NCBI RefSeq assembly: GCF_000196495.1
Contig: NC_011313.1
Span: forward strand, 434,001-498,000
Source: Aliivibrio salmonicida LFI1238
Lineage (GTDB): Bacteria; Pseudomonadota; Gammaproteobacteria; Enterobacterales; Vibrionaceae
Length of the DNA stretch: 64,000 nucleotides
Direction: 5' to 3'
Below the pieces are notes generated by a model, which did not search any database, was not told where the DNA came from, and saw only the letters and a list, made by a program, of their open reading frames with translations. Below are positions 9,329-18,737 of the stretch, one piece after another. How positions within the stretch are numbered: position 1 is the stretch's first letter; every line of letters starts with the position of its first letter. A program made the position numbers and the translations under genes.

Positions 9329-11007
9329 AATGTGGCCTCTTGTTGTTCTTGTTTTGGTTGAGACGAAGTGCTTTGTTCCGTTTTTGTAGAGAGTGTTGGT
9401 ATGTCACTGGCACCGAATAATCCTTCATAAATCCAGTAACTGAATTCGGCCTCGCGCAGAGCATCGCCCCAAAATACGGGTTTAATGCCTTTCCAACGCT
9501 CTTCTAAAAAGTGACTTAATAATTGGCTTGATTGATTACCGCTGACTTGACCATATTCTTCAAATAATCCTGCCGCGCGGTAGGTGCAGAGTTCACCTTG
9601 GCACGGTCCCATTCCTAACCGTGTTCTACGGCGTAAATCCACTAAGTTATGCACGTCTAATTGTTTAATGGCGTAATTGATTTCACCTTGAGTCACCATT
9701 TCGCACTCACAGATCACGGCTTGATCTTTTGCATCATCCGTTAAGAATTGATCAGCTCGTTCACCATGACGATAAATAGCACTTTGATAAACGGGTTTTG
9801 CAAGGCTCGCTGTTTTCTTGGCGGCAATAGAGGCACCGTTCGATCCAGGAAGCGATCGTAAGTGAGTCGTACACTCTTGGTTGTTTCCCAGTTTTTTAGC
9901 GATCATGTCGGTGGTCATTTCAGCCATGAGTCGAGAGGTCATTAATTTACCTCCCGTAATCGTCGTAAAGCCGTTGAGCCCGTCTTTTTCTGCGTGATCA
10001 AGCAACACAATGCCACGACTGATATTTCGACCTGAACCATCATCATCAACAGCGACCAACGGACGAACACCTGCATAAGCACGAAGTACACGAGTATTCG
10101 CCATTATTGGGGCTAACTTAGCGCCTTCACTCAGTAAAATATCCACTTCTTTAGCTGTGACATGTAAGTCATCAATTTTATCGTAGTCAATGTGCTCAGA
10201 GGTGGTTCCTATCAGTGAAATTGTGTCACCGGGAACTAAAATGTCAGCATCTGATGGCTTACGGCAACGGTTGATTACCAAATTATTAATACGATAATCT
10301 AAGATAAGCAGAGAACCTTTGGCTGGGAACATCTTGATGCTTAAATCAGCGTATTCACAAATATTTTGTCCCCAGATCCCTGCCGCATTAATGACTTCTT
10401 GAGCGAAAATCTCAATCTTTTGATTGGTACGAACATCAATACAATTCACACCAAGTACCGTATCTTGATGGCGAATAAGTGAAGTTACGTGTGTGTGTGT
10501 GAGCAAACGCGCGCCATTTTCTTTCGCATCAAGCACATTTGCGGCACATAAACGAAAAGGGTCGAGCGTTCCATCTGGCACTTGAACCGCACCAATAAGA
10601 TTAGGGTTTACATTAGGTTCTAATAATAGGGCTTCTTTGGGGGTTAGTTGCTTGGCGTCAATGCCTGCGGTTTTACATGATTCAATAAATTGCGCTTGGA
10701 AATTTAAATCGTCGTCAGGCAGTGAAATAAACAAGCCTTGGGTATCTTCAACGCAATGTTTTGCGATGCTTTTAAGGATTTTATTCTCATGGATACATTC
10801 TTTGGCTGATTCAGGGTCGGTGACGGCATAGCGAGCGCCTGAGTGCAGTAAACCATGATTTCGACCAGTGGTTCCTGAGGCCAAATCGTCTTTCTCAATC
10901 AAAATACAATTGATCCCACGCAATGCACAATCACGCATGATTCCTGTGCCTGTAGCGCCGCCTCCAATGATAATAACAGAGGTTTCTAATCGAGAAGTTT
11001 TGTCCAT
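9325..11007 (-). CDS. glpA: Anaerobic glycerol-3-phosphate dehydrogenase subunit A
   Basis: The catalytic FAD subunit, which oxidises sn-glycerol 3-phosphate to dihydroxyacetone phosphate during anaerobic growth. An FAD-binding GGGATGTGIMRD motif lies at the start, followed by TTGRNHGLLHSGARY. A BFD-like [2Fe-2S] domain is C-terminal (CECEM, then GMGPCQGELC). The 560-residue length fits; the last 50 or so residues are a low-complexity Gln/Ser/Thr tail. First gene of glpABC, divergent from the formate dehydrogenase gene. Confidence 0.95.
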   Translation of the reverse strand: MDKTSRLETSVIIIGGGATGTGIMRDCALRGINCILIEKDDLASGTTGRNHGLLHSGARYAVTDPESAKECIHENKILKSIAKHCVEDTQGLFISLPDDDLNFQAQFIESCKTAGIDAKQLTPKEALLLEPNVNPNLIGAVQVPDGTLDPFRLCAANVLDAKENGARLLTHTHVTSLIRHQDTVLGVNCIDVRTNQKIEIFAQEVINAAGIWGQNICEYADLSIKMFPAKGSLLILDYRINNLVINRCRKPSDADILVPGDTISLIGTTSEHIDYDKIDDLHVTAKEVDILLSEGAKLAPIMANTRVLRAYAGVRPLVAVDDDGSGRNISRGIVLLDHAEKDGLNGFTTITGGKLMTSRLMAEMTTDMIAKKLGNNQECTTHLRSLPGSNGASIAAKKTASLAKPVYQSAIYRHGERADQFLTDDAKDQAVICECEMVTQGEINYAIKQLDVHNLVDLRRRTRLGMGPCQGELCTYRAAGLFEEYGQVSGNQSSQLLSHFLEERWKGIKPVFWGDALREAEFSYWIYEGLFGASDIPTLSTKTEQSTSSQPKQEQQEATL

Positions 11008-11301
11008 AATTTGGTCTCTTTTTTACCACTTTTGATGTATGAAACCATGATGATATTTATGTTCGACACTTTCTTTGATTTAGCTCAATTATGTTCGTTC
11101 GAGCATTCGTTTTGCTTTCGTTTTGATGGGTAGGTCACATTCAAATAAATAAACGAACACAAAAACAGACTGTTTACCAGATGCTTAATGGGTAAAAAAA
11201 GCGTTTTTGTCGCGACAATGTTGCAAAGATGCGATGGGGTTCAAATCCACTCAAAAAGTAATGATATAATCGAGTTAATTATTAGTAAATCTAGGTACTG
11301 A
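11008..11301. promoter_or_regulatory. Shared glpA / formate dehydrogenase control region
   Basis: Several elements can be read. An FNR-like box TTGAT-TTAG-CTCAA at 11075-11088 has one mismatch to TTGAT-N4-ATCAA. GlpR-like sequences containing TGTTCG or CGAACA occur at about 11060-11070, 11091-11109 and 11148-11162, resembling half-sites of the Escherichia coli GlpR operator. A perfect 12-base palindrome, TTGTCGCGACAA, lies at 11207-11218 on the formate dehydrogenase side. A perfect TATAAT at 11265-11270 suits a promoter for the rightward gene, with no good -35, which suggests an activated promoter. Factor assignments are inferred from consensus only. Confidence 0.6.
11075..11088. promoter_or_regulatory. 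Putative FNR-family binding site
   Basis: TTGATTTAGCTCAA matches the FNR consensus with one mismatch. Its position near glpA fits anaerobic induction of glpABC as known from enteric bacteria. Confidence 0.55.
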
Positions 11302-14300
11302 ATGATGAAAATAACTATAGATAAACAAACATTCACTATCGATGAAGAGATAACACTGTTAGCTGCTGCAAAGGAATGCAATATTGAAATCCCTTCACTG
11401 TGCGGAAACAACATCAATGGTGAAAAATTGCCATGTGATTTGTGTGTAGTAGAAATTGAAGGGCAAGGAGTTCAGCGTGCTTGTGAAACTCAAGTCGTTG
11501 ATGGAATGCAAGTGATCACTTCGTCTGAAGTATTAGCAAAACGTCGTCAAAGTGCATTAAATAAAATACTTTCTGATCATTACGCAGATTGCGAAGCACC
11601 GTGCCAAACTGCGTGTCCTGCTGGCGTGGATATACAGTCATATCTGTATTATATTTCACAGAATGATCATCAAAAAGCCATTGAAGTCATTAAACGAACA
11701 TTACCAATGCCATTATCGATTGGTCGTGTGTGTCCTGCTTTCTGTGAAACAGAGTGTCGTCGTGGTTTAGTTGATGAACCATTGGCTATCCGTCAATTAA
11801 AACGTCACGCGGCTGATGCCGATTTACACGCTCAAGAATCATACGTACCACCAAAAAAAGCAGACAAGGGTAAATCGATTGCTGTTATTGGTAGTGGGCC
11901 GGGTGGATTAACCTGTGGTTATTACCTAACCAATGAGGGTTACAACGTCACGGTGTTTGATTCGATGCCTAAAGCAGGTGGTTGGTTACGCTATGGTATC
12001 CCTGAGTACCGTTTACCAAAATCGATTTTAGACAAAGAAATTGAGTTGATGTGCCGCAACGGCATGGAGATCAAAACCTCGGTTAAATTAGGTGAAGATT
12101 TCTTATTATCACAGTTAAGCGATGATTATGATGCGGTGTGTTTGGCTGTTGGTGCGTCTAAAGCGGTAGAAATGCAGTATGAAGGCAGTGAGCTTGGTGG
12201 TTGTTATTTAGGTGTCGATTACCTAAAAGATTACGTAATGGAATCCAAATTGATTACGGGTAAAAAAGTGGCCGTGATTGGTGGTGGTAATACCGCGATT
12301 GATTGTGCTCGTACTGCCGTGCGTGATGGTGCTGATACCACGCTTATTTATCGTCGTACTCGTGCAGACATGCCAGCCGAAGACTATGAAGTGGTTGAGG
12401 CTGAACATGAAGGCGTTAAATTCCATTTCTTAACCAATCCTGTTGAGAACATTGCAGATTCAAAAGGTCGTGTTACCCAAGTTCGCTTAGAGAAAATGGC
12501 ATTGGGCGAACCTGATGCATCAGGCCGACGAAGCCCTAAAGCGACAGGTGAATTCTTCATTGAAGATTTTGATACTGTAATTTCAGCCGTATCTCAAAAA
12601 CCAGATTTAAGCTTTTTAGAAAACGATAATATTGATTTACCGTTAACACGTTGGAACACGGCTGACTCTAATAGCTTAACCATGCACAGTGGTGTGAAAA
12701 ACATCTTTAGCATTGGTGATTTTCGTCGTGGCCCTGCAACAGCGATTGAAGCCGTTGCTGATGGTCGTATTGCCGCAGAAGCGATTGATCGTTTCTTTAA
12801 AGGCGATATGGAAAAGATTCCGACTAAGTTGTTTAATTCTCAAAAAGAGAAGAAGACCAAGCAGGTTGATCCTACATATTTTGAGCACATCCAAAAAGCG
12901 ATGCGCGTTATCATGCCTGAATTAACGGCAGAGCAGCGTGAGCAAAGTTTTGAAGAAGTCGAAACAGGCTTTGATAATGCGGATGCGATTCGTGAAGCAG
13001 AGCGTTGCTTAGAGTGTGCGTGTCAGGCGAATACTGATTGTGGCTTGCGTGATTACGCGACGGAATACAAAGCCGATGAAACCGATTTAAGTAACGAAAG
13101 TAAGCAGAAATTTGCGATTGATACTAGCTCTGAGTTCATTGTGTTTGATGCCAACCGTTGTATCAGCTGTGGTCAATGCGTAGAAGCGTGTAACGAAAAA
13201 GGCGTACATGGTGTATTGAGTTTCATGAAAAATGAAGACGGTACCAATGCCTCTCGCCCTGAATGTCGTGCTGGTTTCGAGCATGGTTATGACATGGGTA
13301 ACTCCAATTGTGTGCAATGTGGTGCGTGTATTCAAGCGTGTCCTGTTGGTGCATTGGTTGATGCACGTGATAAATCACAAGGTCGAATTGAGTTATTAAA
13401 ACCGGTCGATACCATTTGTACGTATTGTGGTGTCGGCTGTAAGTTGACAATGTTAGTGGATGAATCGAAAAACAAAATTAAGTACATACAAGGTGCGAAA
13501 GGCTCTCCAGTTAATGAAGGCATGTTATGTGTGAAAGGACGTTTTGGTTTTGATTTCGTTGGTAGTGATCAACGTTTAACAACACCATTAATTCGTAAAC
13601 ATGGTGAATTAGTACCAGCAAGTTGGGAAGAGGCAATAACGCTTGTTGCTGACAAGTTTAGTGCAATTAAAACGCAATATGGCGGAAATGCATTAGCGGG
13701 ATTCTCTTCTGCAAAAACCACCAATGAAGATAACTACGCCTTCCAAAAATTGGTTCGTTGTGAGTTTGAAACCAATAACCTCGATCATTGTGCGCGTCTT
13801 TGTCACTCAACGACAGTGACTGGCCTTGAAGCCTCGATTGGCAGTGGGGCAATGACCAATGATATTCCAAGTATTAAGTATTCAGATCTTATCTTTATTA
13901 TTGGGTCAGACACTACATCTGCTCACCCGATCATTGCTTCGCATATCAAGCAAGCTATTCGTCATCACGGTGCGCGTTTGGTTGTGGCGGATCCTAAGCA
14001 AGTGGATATCTCGGATCATGCTGAACTGTATGTAGCGCAGCGTCCGGGGACGGATGTGATGTTACTTAACGGGATCATGCAGCAGATTATTAAGAATAAC
14101 TGGCATGATCAAGCGTACATAACAGAACGGGTTGAAGGCTTTGAAGAGCTGAAAGCAGAAGTCATGTCAGAGACGTATTCGCCTGAGAAAATTGAATTAA
14201 TTACGGGCGTGAAAGCGCACGATGTGATTGAAATGGCGCGTTATATCGGTACCGCCGAGCGTACCGCCATTTACTATTCAATGGGTATTACGCAGCACAC

Positions 14301-15459
14301 GACAGGGCATGATAATGTTCGCTCTATTGCTAACTTGCAAATGCTGTGTGGCAACATTGGTATTGAAGGTGGTGGTATTAACCCGCTTCGAGGCCAATCA
14401 AACGTGCAAGGTGCATGTGATATGGGCGCGTTGCCAACGGATTTTCCTGGTTATCAAAAAGTGGAAAATCCAGCGGTATACGAGAAGTTTGTTAAAGCAT
14501 GGAACAAGCCAAACCTACCAGATAAGAAAGGCTTAACGTTAACAGAAATCATTGATGCAGCATGCCATAAGCAAGTGAAAGGTTTGTTCATTATGGGTGA
14601 AAATCCAGTATTGAGTGATCCTGACCAAGCGCACGTTATTCACGGTTTAGAGACGTTAGATTTCTTAGTGGTACAAGATATCTTCATGACAGAAACCGCC
14701 GCATACGCAGACGTGATCTTGCCTTCGTGTTCGTTTGCAGAAAAAGCCGGTCACTTTACCAATACAGAGCGTCGTGTTCAGCGTATTTCTCCGGCAGTTA
14801 ATCCTCCGGGTGAAGCGAAAGAAGACTGGTGGATCATTCAAGAAATTGCGAAAGCGATGGGCGGAGATTGGAGCTATCAATCGGTTGAGGAGATCACCGA
14901 AGAGATCACTCAGGTTACGCCGCAGTATCAAGGCATGCATTGGGATGCTATTGGTAAAAATGGACTTCAATGGCCATGTAATGATGCGAATCCAGAAGGG
15001 ACTCGTATTATGCATAGCGATCAATTCATTCGTGGAAAAGGTCAGATGGCCGCTGTGCCATTCCGATACGCCGCAGAACTGCCTGATGAAGAGTATCCAT
15101 TAGTCCTTACAACGGGTCGCTTATTAGAGCAATATCATACCGGCACTATGACTCGTAAAACCAAAGGGTTGAACAACCTTGCAGGGCCGCGAGCTATGAT
15201 CAGTGTGGCAGATGCTGAGCGTCTTGGTATCTCAAACAGTGAAATGGTTAGAGTCTCGACTCGTCGTGGCACCATTGAGGCTCCTGCATTTGTGACTAAG
15301 CGTATGCAAGAAGGGGTGGTGTTTGTTCCGTTCCACTTTGTTGAAGCGGCTGCGAATAAATTAACCACAACAGCGTTAGATCCTCATGCGAAGATCCCTG
15401 AGTTTAAAGTCGCGGCAGTGAAGGTTGAGAAAATCGTAGTACCAGAAATGTGTGAATAA
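11302..15459 (+). CDS. Formate dehydrogenase catalytic subunit fused to a GltD-like NAD(P)H oxidoreductase
   Basis: A 1385-residue multidomain protein. Order: an N-terminal [2Fe-2S] ferredoxin domain (IPSLCG, LPCDLCVVEI, RACET); Cys-rich 4Fe-4S segment (CEAPCQTACPAGVDI); GltD-like FAD/NAD(P) module (about 190-510, with IAVIGSGPGGLTCGY and VAVIGGGNTAIDCAR); two 4Fe-4S ferredoxin motifs (CISCGQCVEAC, CVQCGACIQACPVG); and an FdhF-type molybdopterin domain (CTYCGVGCKL to the C-terminus). The molybdenum ligand position reads ARLCHS, so it is a Cys enzyme rather than a selenocysteine enzyme. The likely reaction is soluble NAD(P)-linked formate oxidation or CO2 reduction. ATG is preceded by TAGGT. 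It is divergent from glpABC. The fusion puts NAD(P) and formate chemistry in one chain. Confidence 0.88.
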   Translation: MMKITIDKQTFTIDEEITLLAAAKECNIEIPSLCGNNINGEKLPCDLCVVEIEGQGVQRACETQVVDGMQVITSSEVLAKRRQSALNKILSDHYADCEAPCQTACPAGVDIQSYLYYISQNDHQKAIEVIKRTLPMPLSIGRVCPAFCETECRRGLVDEPLAIRQLKRHAADADLHAQESYVPPKKADKGKSIAVIGSGPGGLTCGYYLTNEGYNVTVFDSMPKAGGWLRYGIPEYRLPKSILDKEIELMCRNGMEIKTSVKLGEDFLLSQLSDDYDAVCLAVGASKAVEMQYEGSELGGCYLGVDYLKDYVMESKLITGKKVAVIGGGNTAIDCARTAVRDGADTTLIYRRTRADMPAEDYEVVEAEHEGVKFHFLTNPVENIADSKGRVTQVRLEKMALGEPDASGRRSPKATGEFFIEDFDTVISAVSQKPDLSFLENDNIDLPLTRWNTADSNSLTMHSGVKNIFSIGDFRRGPATAIEAVADGRIAAEAIDRFFKGDMEKIPTKLFNSQKEKKTKQVDPTYFEHIQKAMRVIMPELTAEQREQSFEEVETGFDNADAIREAERCLECACQANTDCGLRDYATEYKADETDLSNESKQKFAIDTSSEFIVFDANRCISCGQCVEACNEKGVHGVLSFMKNEDGTNASRPECRAGFEHGYDMGNSNCVQCGACIQACPVGALVDARDKSQGRIELLKPVDTICTYCGVGCKLTMLVDESKNKIKYIQGAKGSPVNEGMLCVKGRFGFDFVGSDQRLTTPLIRKHGELVPASWEEAITLVADKFSAIKTQYGGNALAGFSSAKTTNEDNYAFQKLVRCEFETNNLDHCARLCHSTTVTGLEASIGSGAMTNDIPSIKYSDLIFIIGSDTTSAHPIIASHIKQAIRHHGARLVVADPKQVDISDHAELYVAQRPGTDVMLLNGIMQQIIKNNWHDQAYITERVEGFEELKAEVMSETYSPEKIELITGVKAHDVIEMARYIGTAERTAIYYSMGITQHTTGHDNVRSIANLQMLCGNIGIEGGGINPLRGQSNVQGACDMGALPTDFPGYQKVENPAVYEKFVKAWNKPNLPDKKGLTLTEIIDAACHKQVKGLFIMGENPVLSDPDQAHVIHGLETLDFLVVQDIFMTETAAYADVILPSCSFAEKAGHFTNTERRVQRISPAVNPPGEAKEDWWIIQEIAKAMGGDWSYQSVEEITEEITQVTPQYQGMHWDAIGKNGLQWPCNDANPEGTRIMHSDQFIRGKGQMAAVPFRYAAELPDEEYPLVLTTGRLLEQYHTGTMTRKTKGLNNLAGPRAMISVADAERLGISNSEMVRVSTRRGTIEAPAFVTKRMQEGVVFVPFHFVEAAANKLTTTALDPHAKIPEFKVAAVKVEKIVVPEMCE

Positions 15460-15483
15460 TCATTATACGTTAAAATAAAAAAT

Positions 15484-15517
15484 GCCCGATGGTTATACAA
15501 TCATCGGGCGTTTTTTT
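15484..15517. terminator. Bidirectional rho-independent terminator
   Basis: Stem GCCCGATG (15484-15491) pairs with CATCGGGC (15502-15509), followed by seven T on the plus strand and preceded by an A run that serves the minus strand. It separates the convergent formate dehydrogenase and pepT genes. Confidence 0.9.
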
Positions 15518-15547
15518 GTGACTTTTATCTTTTTGAACAGAGTTAAA

Positions 15548-16777
15548 TTACTTATTGTTCAGTGCATTTAGCTCTGCAATTTTTACAATCACATCAACCG
15601 CTTGTTTCATGCCATTAATCGTAATGAATTCATGAATACCGTGGAAATTGTAACCACCAGTAAAGATATTAGGGCAAGGTAATCCCATAAACGATAAACG
15701 AGCACCGTCTGTACCACCACGAATAGGCTTGATATCAGGTTGCACATCACAAGCCGTCATTGCTTGTTTTGCTAATTCAATGACGTGTGGATGAGGCTCT
15801 ACCATTTCGCGCATGTTGAAGTAACTGTCGGTTAAAATCAGCTCAACACGGCCTTTTTCTAGTTTTTCGTTCAGTTCATCGACTTTTTGTTGCATAAAGG
15901 CTTTACGCTCTGCCATGCCTTCACGACTAAAATCACGCACAATATAACCTAACTCGGTTTTTGCCACGCCACTTTCCATTGATTTTAAATGATAGAAACC
16001 TTCGTAGCCTTCTGTGCCTTCTGGTGTTTCATCGGTCGGCATCATCAATTGGAATTGTGCGGCAATGTTCATTGAATTGATCATTTTGCCTTTAGCTGTG
16101 CCCGGGTGAACGTTAACTCCGTGACAAATCACATCAGCGCTAGTGGCGTTAAAGTTTTCATACTCCAATTCGCCAACGGGGCCACCATCAATGGTATAGG
16201 CCCACTTGGCATTGAATTTTTCAACATCAAATAGATTTGCGCCACGACCAATTTCTTCATCTGGCGTAAAGCCAATGCAGATATCACCGTGAGGGATCTC
16301 TGGGTTTGCTTGTAAGATGGCGATTGCAGTTAAGATTTCTGCAATGCCCGCTTTATTATCTGCACCTAATAGAGTCGTGCCGTCGGTGGTAATTAAATCA
16401 TGACCGATAAGGTTTTTTAAATCAGGAAATTGGGTTGGATTTAACTCTTCACCGCTGGTGCCTAATGTGATTGTTTCACCTTGATAGTCTTTAATAATTT
16501 GTGGTTTTACATTTTCACCTGATGCATCTGGTGCCGTATCCATGTGGGCAACAAACCCGATAGCAGGCACGTCATAATCAACGTTTGAAGGCAAGCGAGC
16601 CATGACATAGCCATTTTTATCAACAGAGACATCGGCAAGCTTTAATTCTTTTAGTTCGATAACTAATTGGTTAGCAAGATTAAGCTGTTTTTCTGTACTT
16701 GGACATTGTGGTGCTGAAGGGTTGGATTGAGTATCGATACTCACATAAGAAAGAAAGCGTTCAACAAGTTGTTTCAT
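15548..16777 (-). CDS. pepT: Peptidase T (tripeptide aminopeptidase)
   Basis: A 409-residue M20B metallopeptidase that removes N-terminal residues from tripeptides in the cytoplasm. Dinuclear zinc-site motifs are visible: HMDTAPD, LGADNKAG, FTPDEEIGRG (catalytic and ligand Glu) and YTIDGGP. The C-terminal RGGTDGARLS and FTGGYNFHG segments are typical of PepT. Length equals that of the E. coli enzyme. The upstream region contains TGTTGCGACA at 16836-16845, similar to half of the palindrome upstream of formate dehydrogenase. In enteric bacteria pepT is induced anaerobically by FNR. Confidence 0.94.
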   Translation of the reverse strand: MKQLVERFLSYVSIDTQSNPSAPQCPSTEKQLNLANQLVIELKELKLADVSVDKNGYVMARLPSNVDYDVPAIGFVAHMDTAPDASGENVKPQIIKDYQGETITLGTSGEELNPTQFPDLKNLIGHDLITTDGTTLLGADNKAGIAEILTAIAILQANPEIPHGDICIGFTPDEEIGRGANLFDVEKFNAKWAYTIDGGPVGELEYENFNATSADVICHGVNVHPGTAKGKMINSMNIAAQFQLMMPTDETPEGTEGYEGFYHLKSMESGVAKTELGYIVRDFSREGMAERKAFMQQKVDELNEKLEKGRVELILTDSYFNMREMVEPHPHVIELAKQAMTACDVQPDIKPIRGGTDGARLSFMGLPCPNIFTGGYNFHGIHEFITINGMKQAVDVIVKIAELNALNNK

Positions 16778-17008
16778 GGAGCCTCTGCATAATTAAAAAA
16801 TGTTGAATAAGTATGGAGCTAAATGCAGAACGTGTTGTTGCGACACATCATAAAAAATGAAAGTGATAGGTATTTATCGATAGCATAAATAAGGGAAATA
16901 TAACGTAATTTTTATTTTTTGTGATTGAGTACAATGTTTAAATAAAGTAATACGATTTATAATTAACGAGTGTAAATATATTGTGATAATTTAAGCTAAT
17001 ATATCGAT

Positions 17009-17044
17009 AATATTTAGCATTATAAAATAATAATGCTAAATATT
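17009..17044. repeat. Perfect 15-base inverted repeat
   Basis: AATATTTAGCATTAT (17009-17023) and its exact reverse complement (17030-17044) flank a six-base loop, 13 bases downstream of the XRE gene stop. There is no T run, so it may be a weak terminator, an mRNA-stabilising hairpin or an operator. The sequence is very AT-rich. Confidence 0.7.
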
Positions 17045-17056
17045 GTTAATTAGATA

Positions 17057-17440
17057 TTAGTCTTTTTTATCTTTTGATTTTAAAATAAAACCAAACTGTT
17101 CTATTAGGCTACTGATTGATTTAAATAACATGGTACGCTCAGATTTTGAGTATTTAGCTAACTCTTTATGAAAATCGATCACTTCAGGTATCGTAACACC
17201 AAGCCAATCTGGAATGTTTTCACTTCCTGATATTATCCAACTCAGTTCTTTTCTTAGCACAAAGCTCAATGGGATCAGTTTTGAAATGTGTGGACTCGAT
17301 AAACCGCTTGTCCAGTTGATGACGGTTCTTGTTGATACGTTACATGCCGTCGAAATTTGAGTGTTTGATAATCCAAGTTCTGTTTTTCTTGCCTCGATCC
17401 GTCGAGAAATGCTTTCCATAGATGTTTGTTCATCTAACAT
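17057..17440 (-). CDS. XRE-family helix-turn-helix regulator
   Basis: A 127-residue small repressor-like protein. The helix-turn-helix is at residues 10-65, with LSNTQISTACNVSTRTVINWTSG matching the XRE pattern (split here: LSNTQISTACNV and STRTVINW). The C-terminal half is helical and may dimerise. AGG six bases before ATG is a fair ribosome binding site. It is divergent, across about 500 bases, from an AraC-type regulator. No adjacent target is obvious. It could be a prophage-like or toxin-antitoxin-derived repressor, but no toxin partner is seen. Confidence 0.75.
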   Translation of the reverse strand: MLDEQTSMESISRRIEARKTELGLSNTQISTACNVSTRTVINWTSGLSSPHISKLIPLSFVLRKELSWIISGSENIPDWLGVTIPEVIDFHKELAKYSKSERTMLFKSISSLIEQFGFILKSKDKKD

Positions 17441-17945
17441 AATATGCCTATGAAAAATCGTAATAATATATCGAAGTCTATGAAATTATAGTGTTGTTAT
17501 TTTAGTGATTGTTAAACGACATCACGAAAGGCTAGAATTAACATATATACATCGATGTTTTTTATATTTTAGAAGGTGCACATCATAAATCCTGCTTATA
17601 AATCGTGTTAATATATTTCTTTTATTTTAAGATATATTATTACTAACATTTTCTGATGTGTAAATCGTATTTATTGGTTAAATTTTGTGCGTGGATAGTA
17701 ATGATATTATAGAATCAATGCAATCGATTTATAATTAATTTCGCGTTTAAAGCGAGATAATAAATGGTTAAAAACAGAACATTATTATAATTTAATAGAA
17801 TGTGAATAGTAATCTTTATGTGTAAGCGTAATTTTACATTTGTATACTCCCTTATGATTATTTTATTTGTGAATCTAAGATTCACCTATCAGGCTAAAAG
17901 AGATATATTGTGATAATAATCGTGAACGAATAGGAAATGATGAAG
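17441..17945. promoter_or_regulatory. Divergent AT-rich intergenic region with an inverted repeat
   Basis: About 500 bases without a gene on either strand, between the XRE and AraC regulators. The clearest element is the inverted repeat GTGAATC-taa-GATTCAC at 17869-17885, about 60 bases before the AraC gene. Its size and position fit an operator. Both regulators must be promoted from this region. Confidence 0.5.
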
Positions 17946-18734
17946 ATGGAAAACTCACGGCATATACAAGCATCGGTCAGTTTTGATGCCTTACCATCGG
18001 ATATCTTTCTACTGTTTGATGCTTTTCGATCGAATACTGAAACGCGTGCACATTCTCATCTCTGGGGGCAATTACAGATAATTAGTGGTGGTATTTTAGA
18101 GTTGAAGTCAGGAGGGCAGCGTTTTTTAGCACCTTCTCATTTTGCCATTTGGGTACCTGCTGGGGTAAATCATCAAAGCTATAACCGAAAGCCGATAGAT
18201 TATTGCTCGGTAAATATCATTCCTTCTTTGGCTGATCGGATGCCTCGACATACTTGTTTATTAGAAGTCTCTCCACTTGTTGAAGTACTTATTTCAGAGT
18301 TGAGACTACGAGATATACAGCAAGCGACAACGGAAGAAGAAGAACGTTTAATTGGTGTATTATTTGATCAATTATTAGTAGCAAAAATTAGCGAACGATT
18401 TGTGCCTTCTTCAAAACATAAATTATTAAAACCAATATTGAAAGCATTAGAAGCAAATCCGGCAGATGAGACATCACTTTCTGAATGGGCAAGTAGAAAT
18501 CATACAACAGAGCGAACGCTATCTCGACATTGTCAAAATGAACTAGGAATGAGTTTTACTGAATGGCGTTTGAGAATGCGTTATTTATATTCGTTAGATT
18601 TATTACGTAAGAATATGTCGATCAAAGAAGTGGCATTCAGTCTTGGTTATAATCAAGCAAGCCCGTTTATTACCATGTTCAAAAGGTATGCAGATTGTAC
18701 TCCTGAACAATATAAACTAAAGCATTCGATATGA
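17946..18734 (+). CDS. AraC-family regulator with N-terminal cupin domain
   Basis: About 262 residues. The N-terminal half is a cupin sensor (HSHLWGQLQIISGGILEL, then AIWVPAGVNHQSY). The C-terminal half has the two AraC helix-turn-helix motifs (LSEWASRNHTTERTLSRHC and IKEVAFSLGYNQASPFITMFKRY). The shape resembles the NimR/YeaM type, often controlling a linked transporter, but no efflux gene is adjacent. Start choice is uncertain: ATG occurs at 17937, 17940 and 17946; AGGA at 17932-17935 gives the best spacing (10 bases) to 17946. Confidence 0.85.
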   Translation: MENSRHIQASVSFDALPSDIFLLFDAFRSNTETRAHSHLWGQLQIISGGILELKSGGQRFLAPSHFAIWVPAGVNHQSYNRKPIDYCSVNIIPSLADRMPRHTCLLEVSPLVEVLISELRLRDIQQATTEEEERLIGVLFDQLLVAKISERFVPSSKHKLLKPILKALEANPADETSLSEWASRNHTTERTLSRHCQNELGMSFTEWRLRMRYLYSLDLLRKNMSIKEVAFSLGYNQASPFITMFKRYADCTPEQYKLKHSI

Positions 18735-18737
18735 GCT

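Noticed and set aside
13760..13830. Selenocysteine site in formate dehydrogenase
   Set aside because: The molybdenum ligand codon is TGT (Cys) in ARLCHS; there is no in-frame TGA.
13667..13870. Minus-strand frames inside the formate dehydrogenase gene (also 12223-12426, 14665-15024)
   Set aside because: They are antisense to a long conserved coding region, have no ribosome binding sites and resemble no family.
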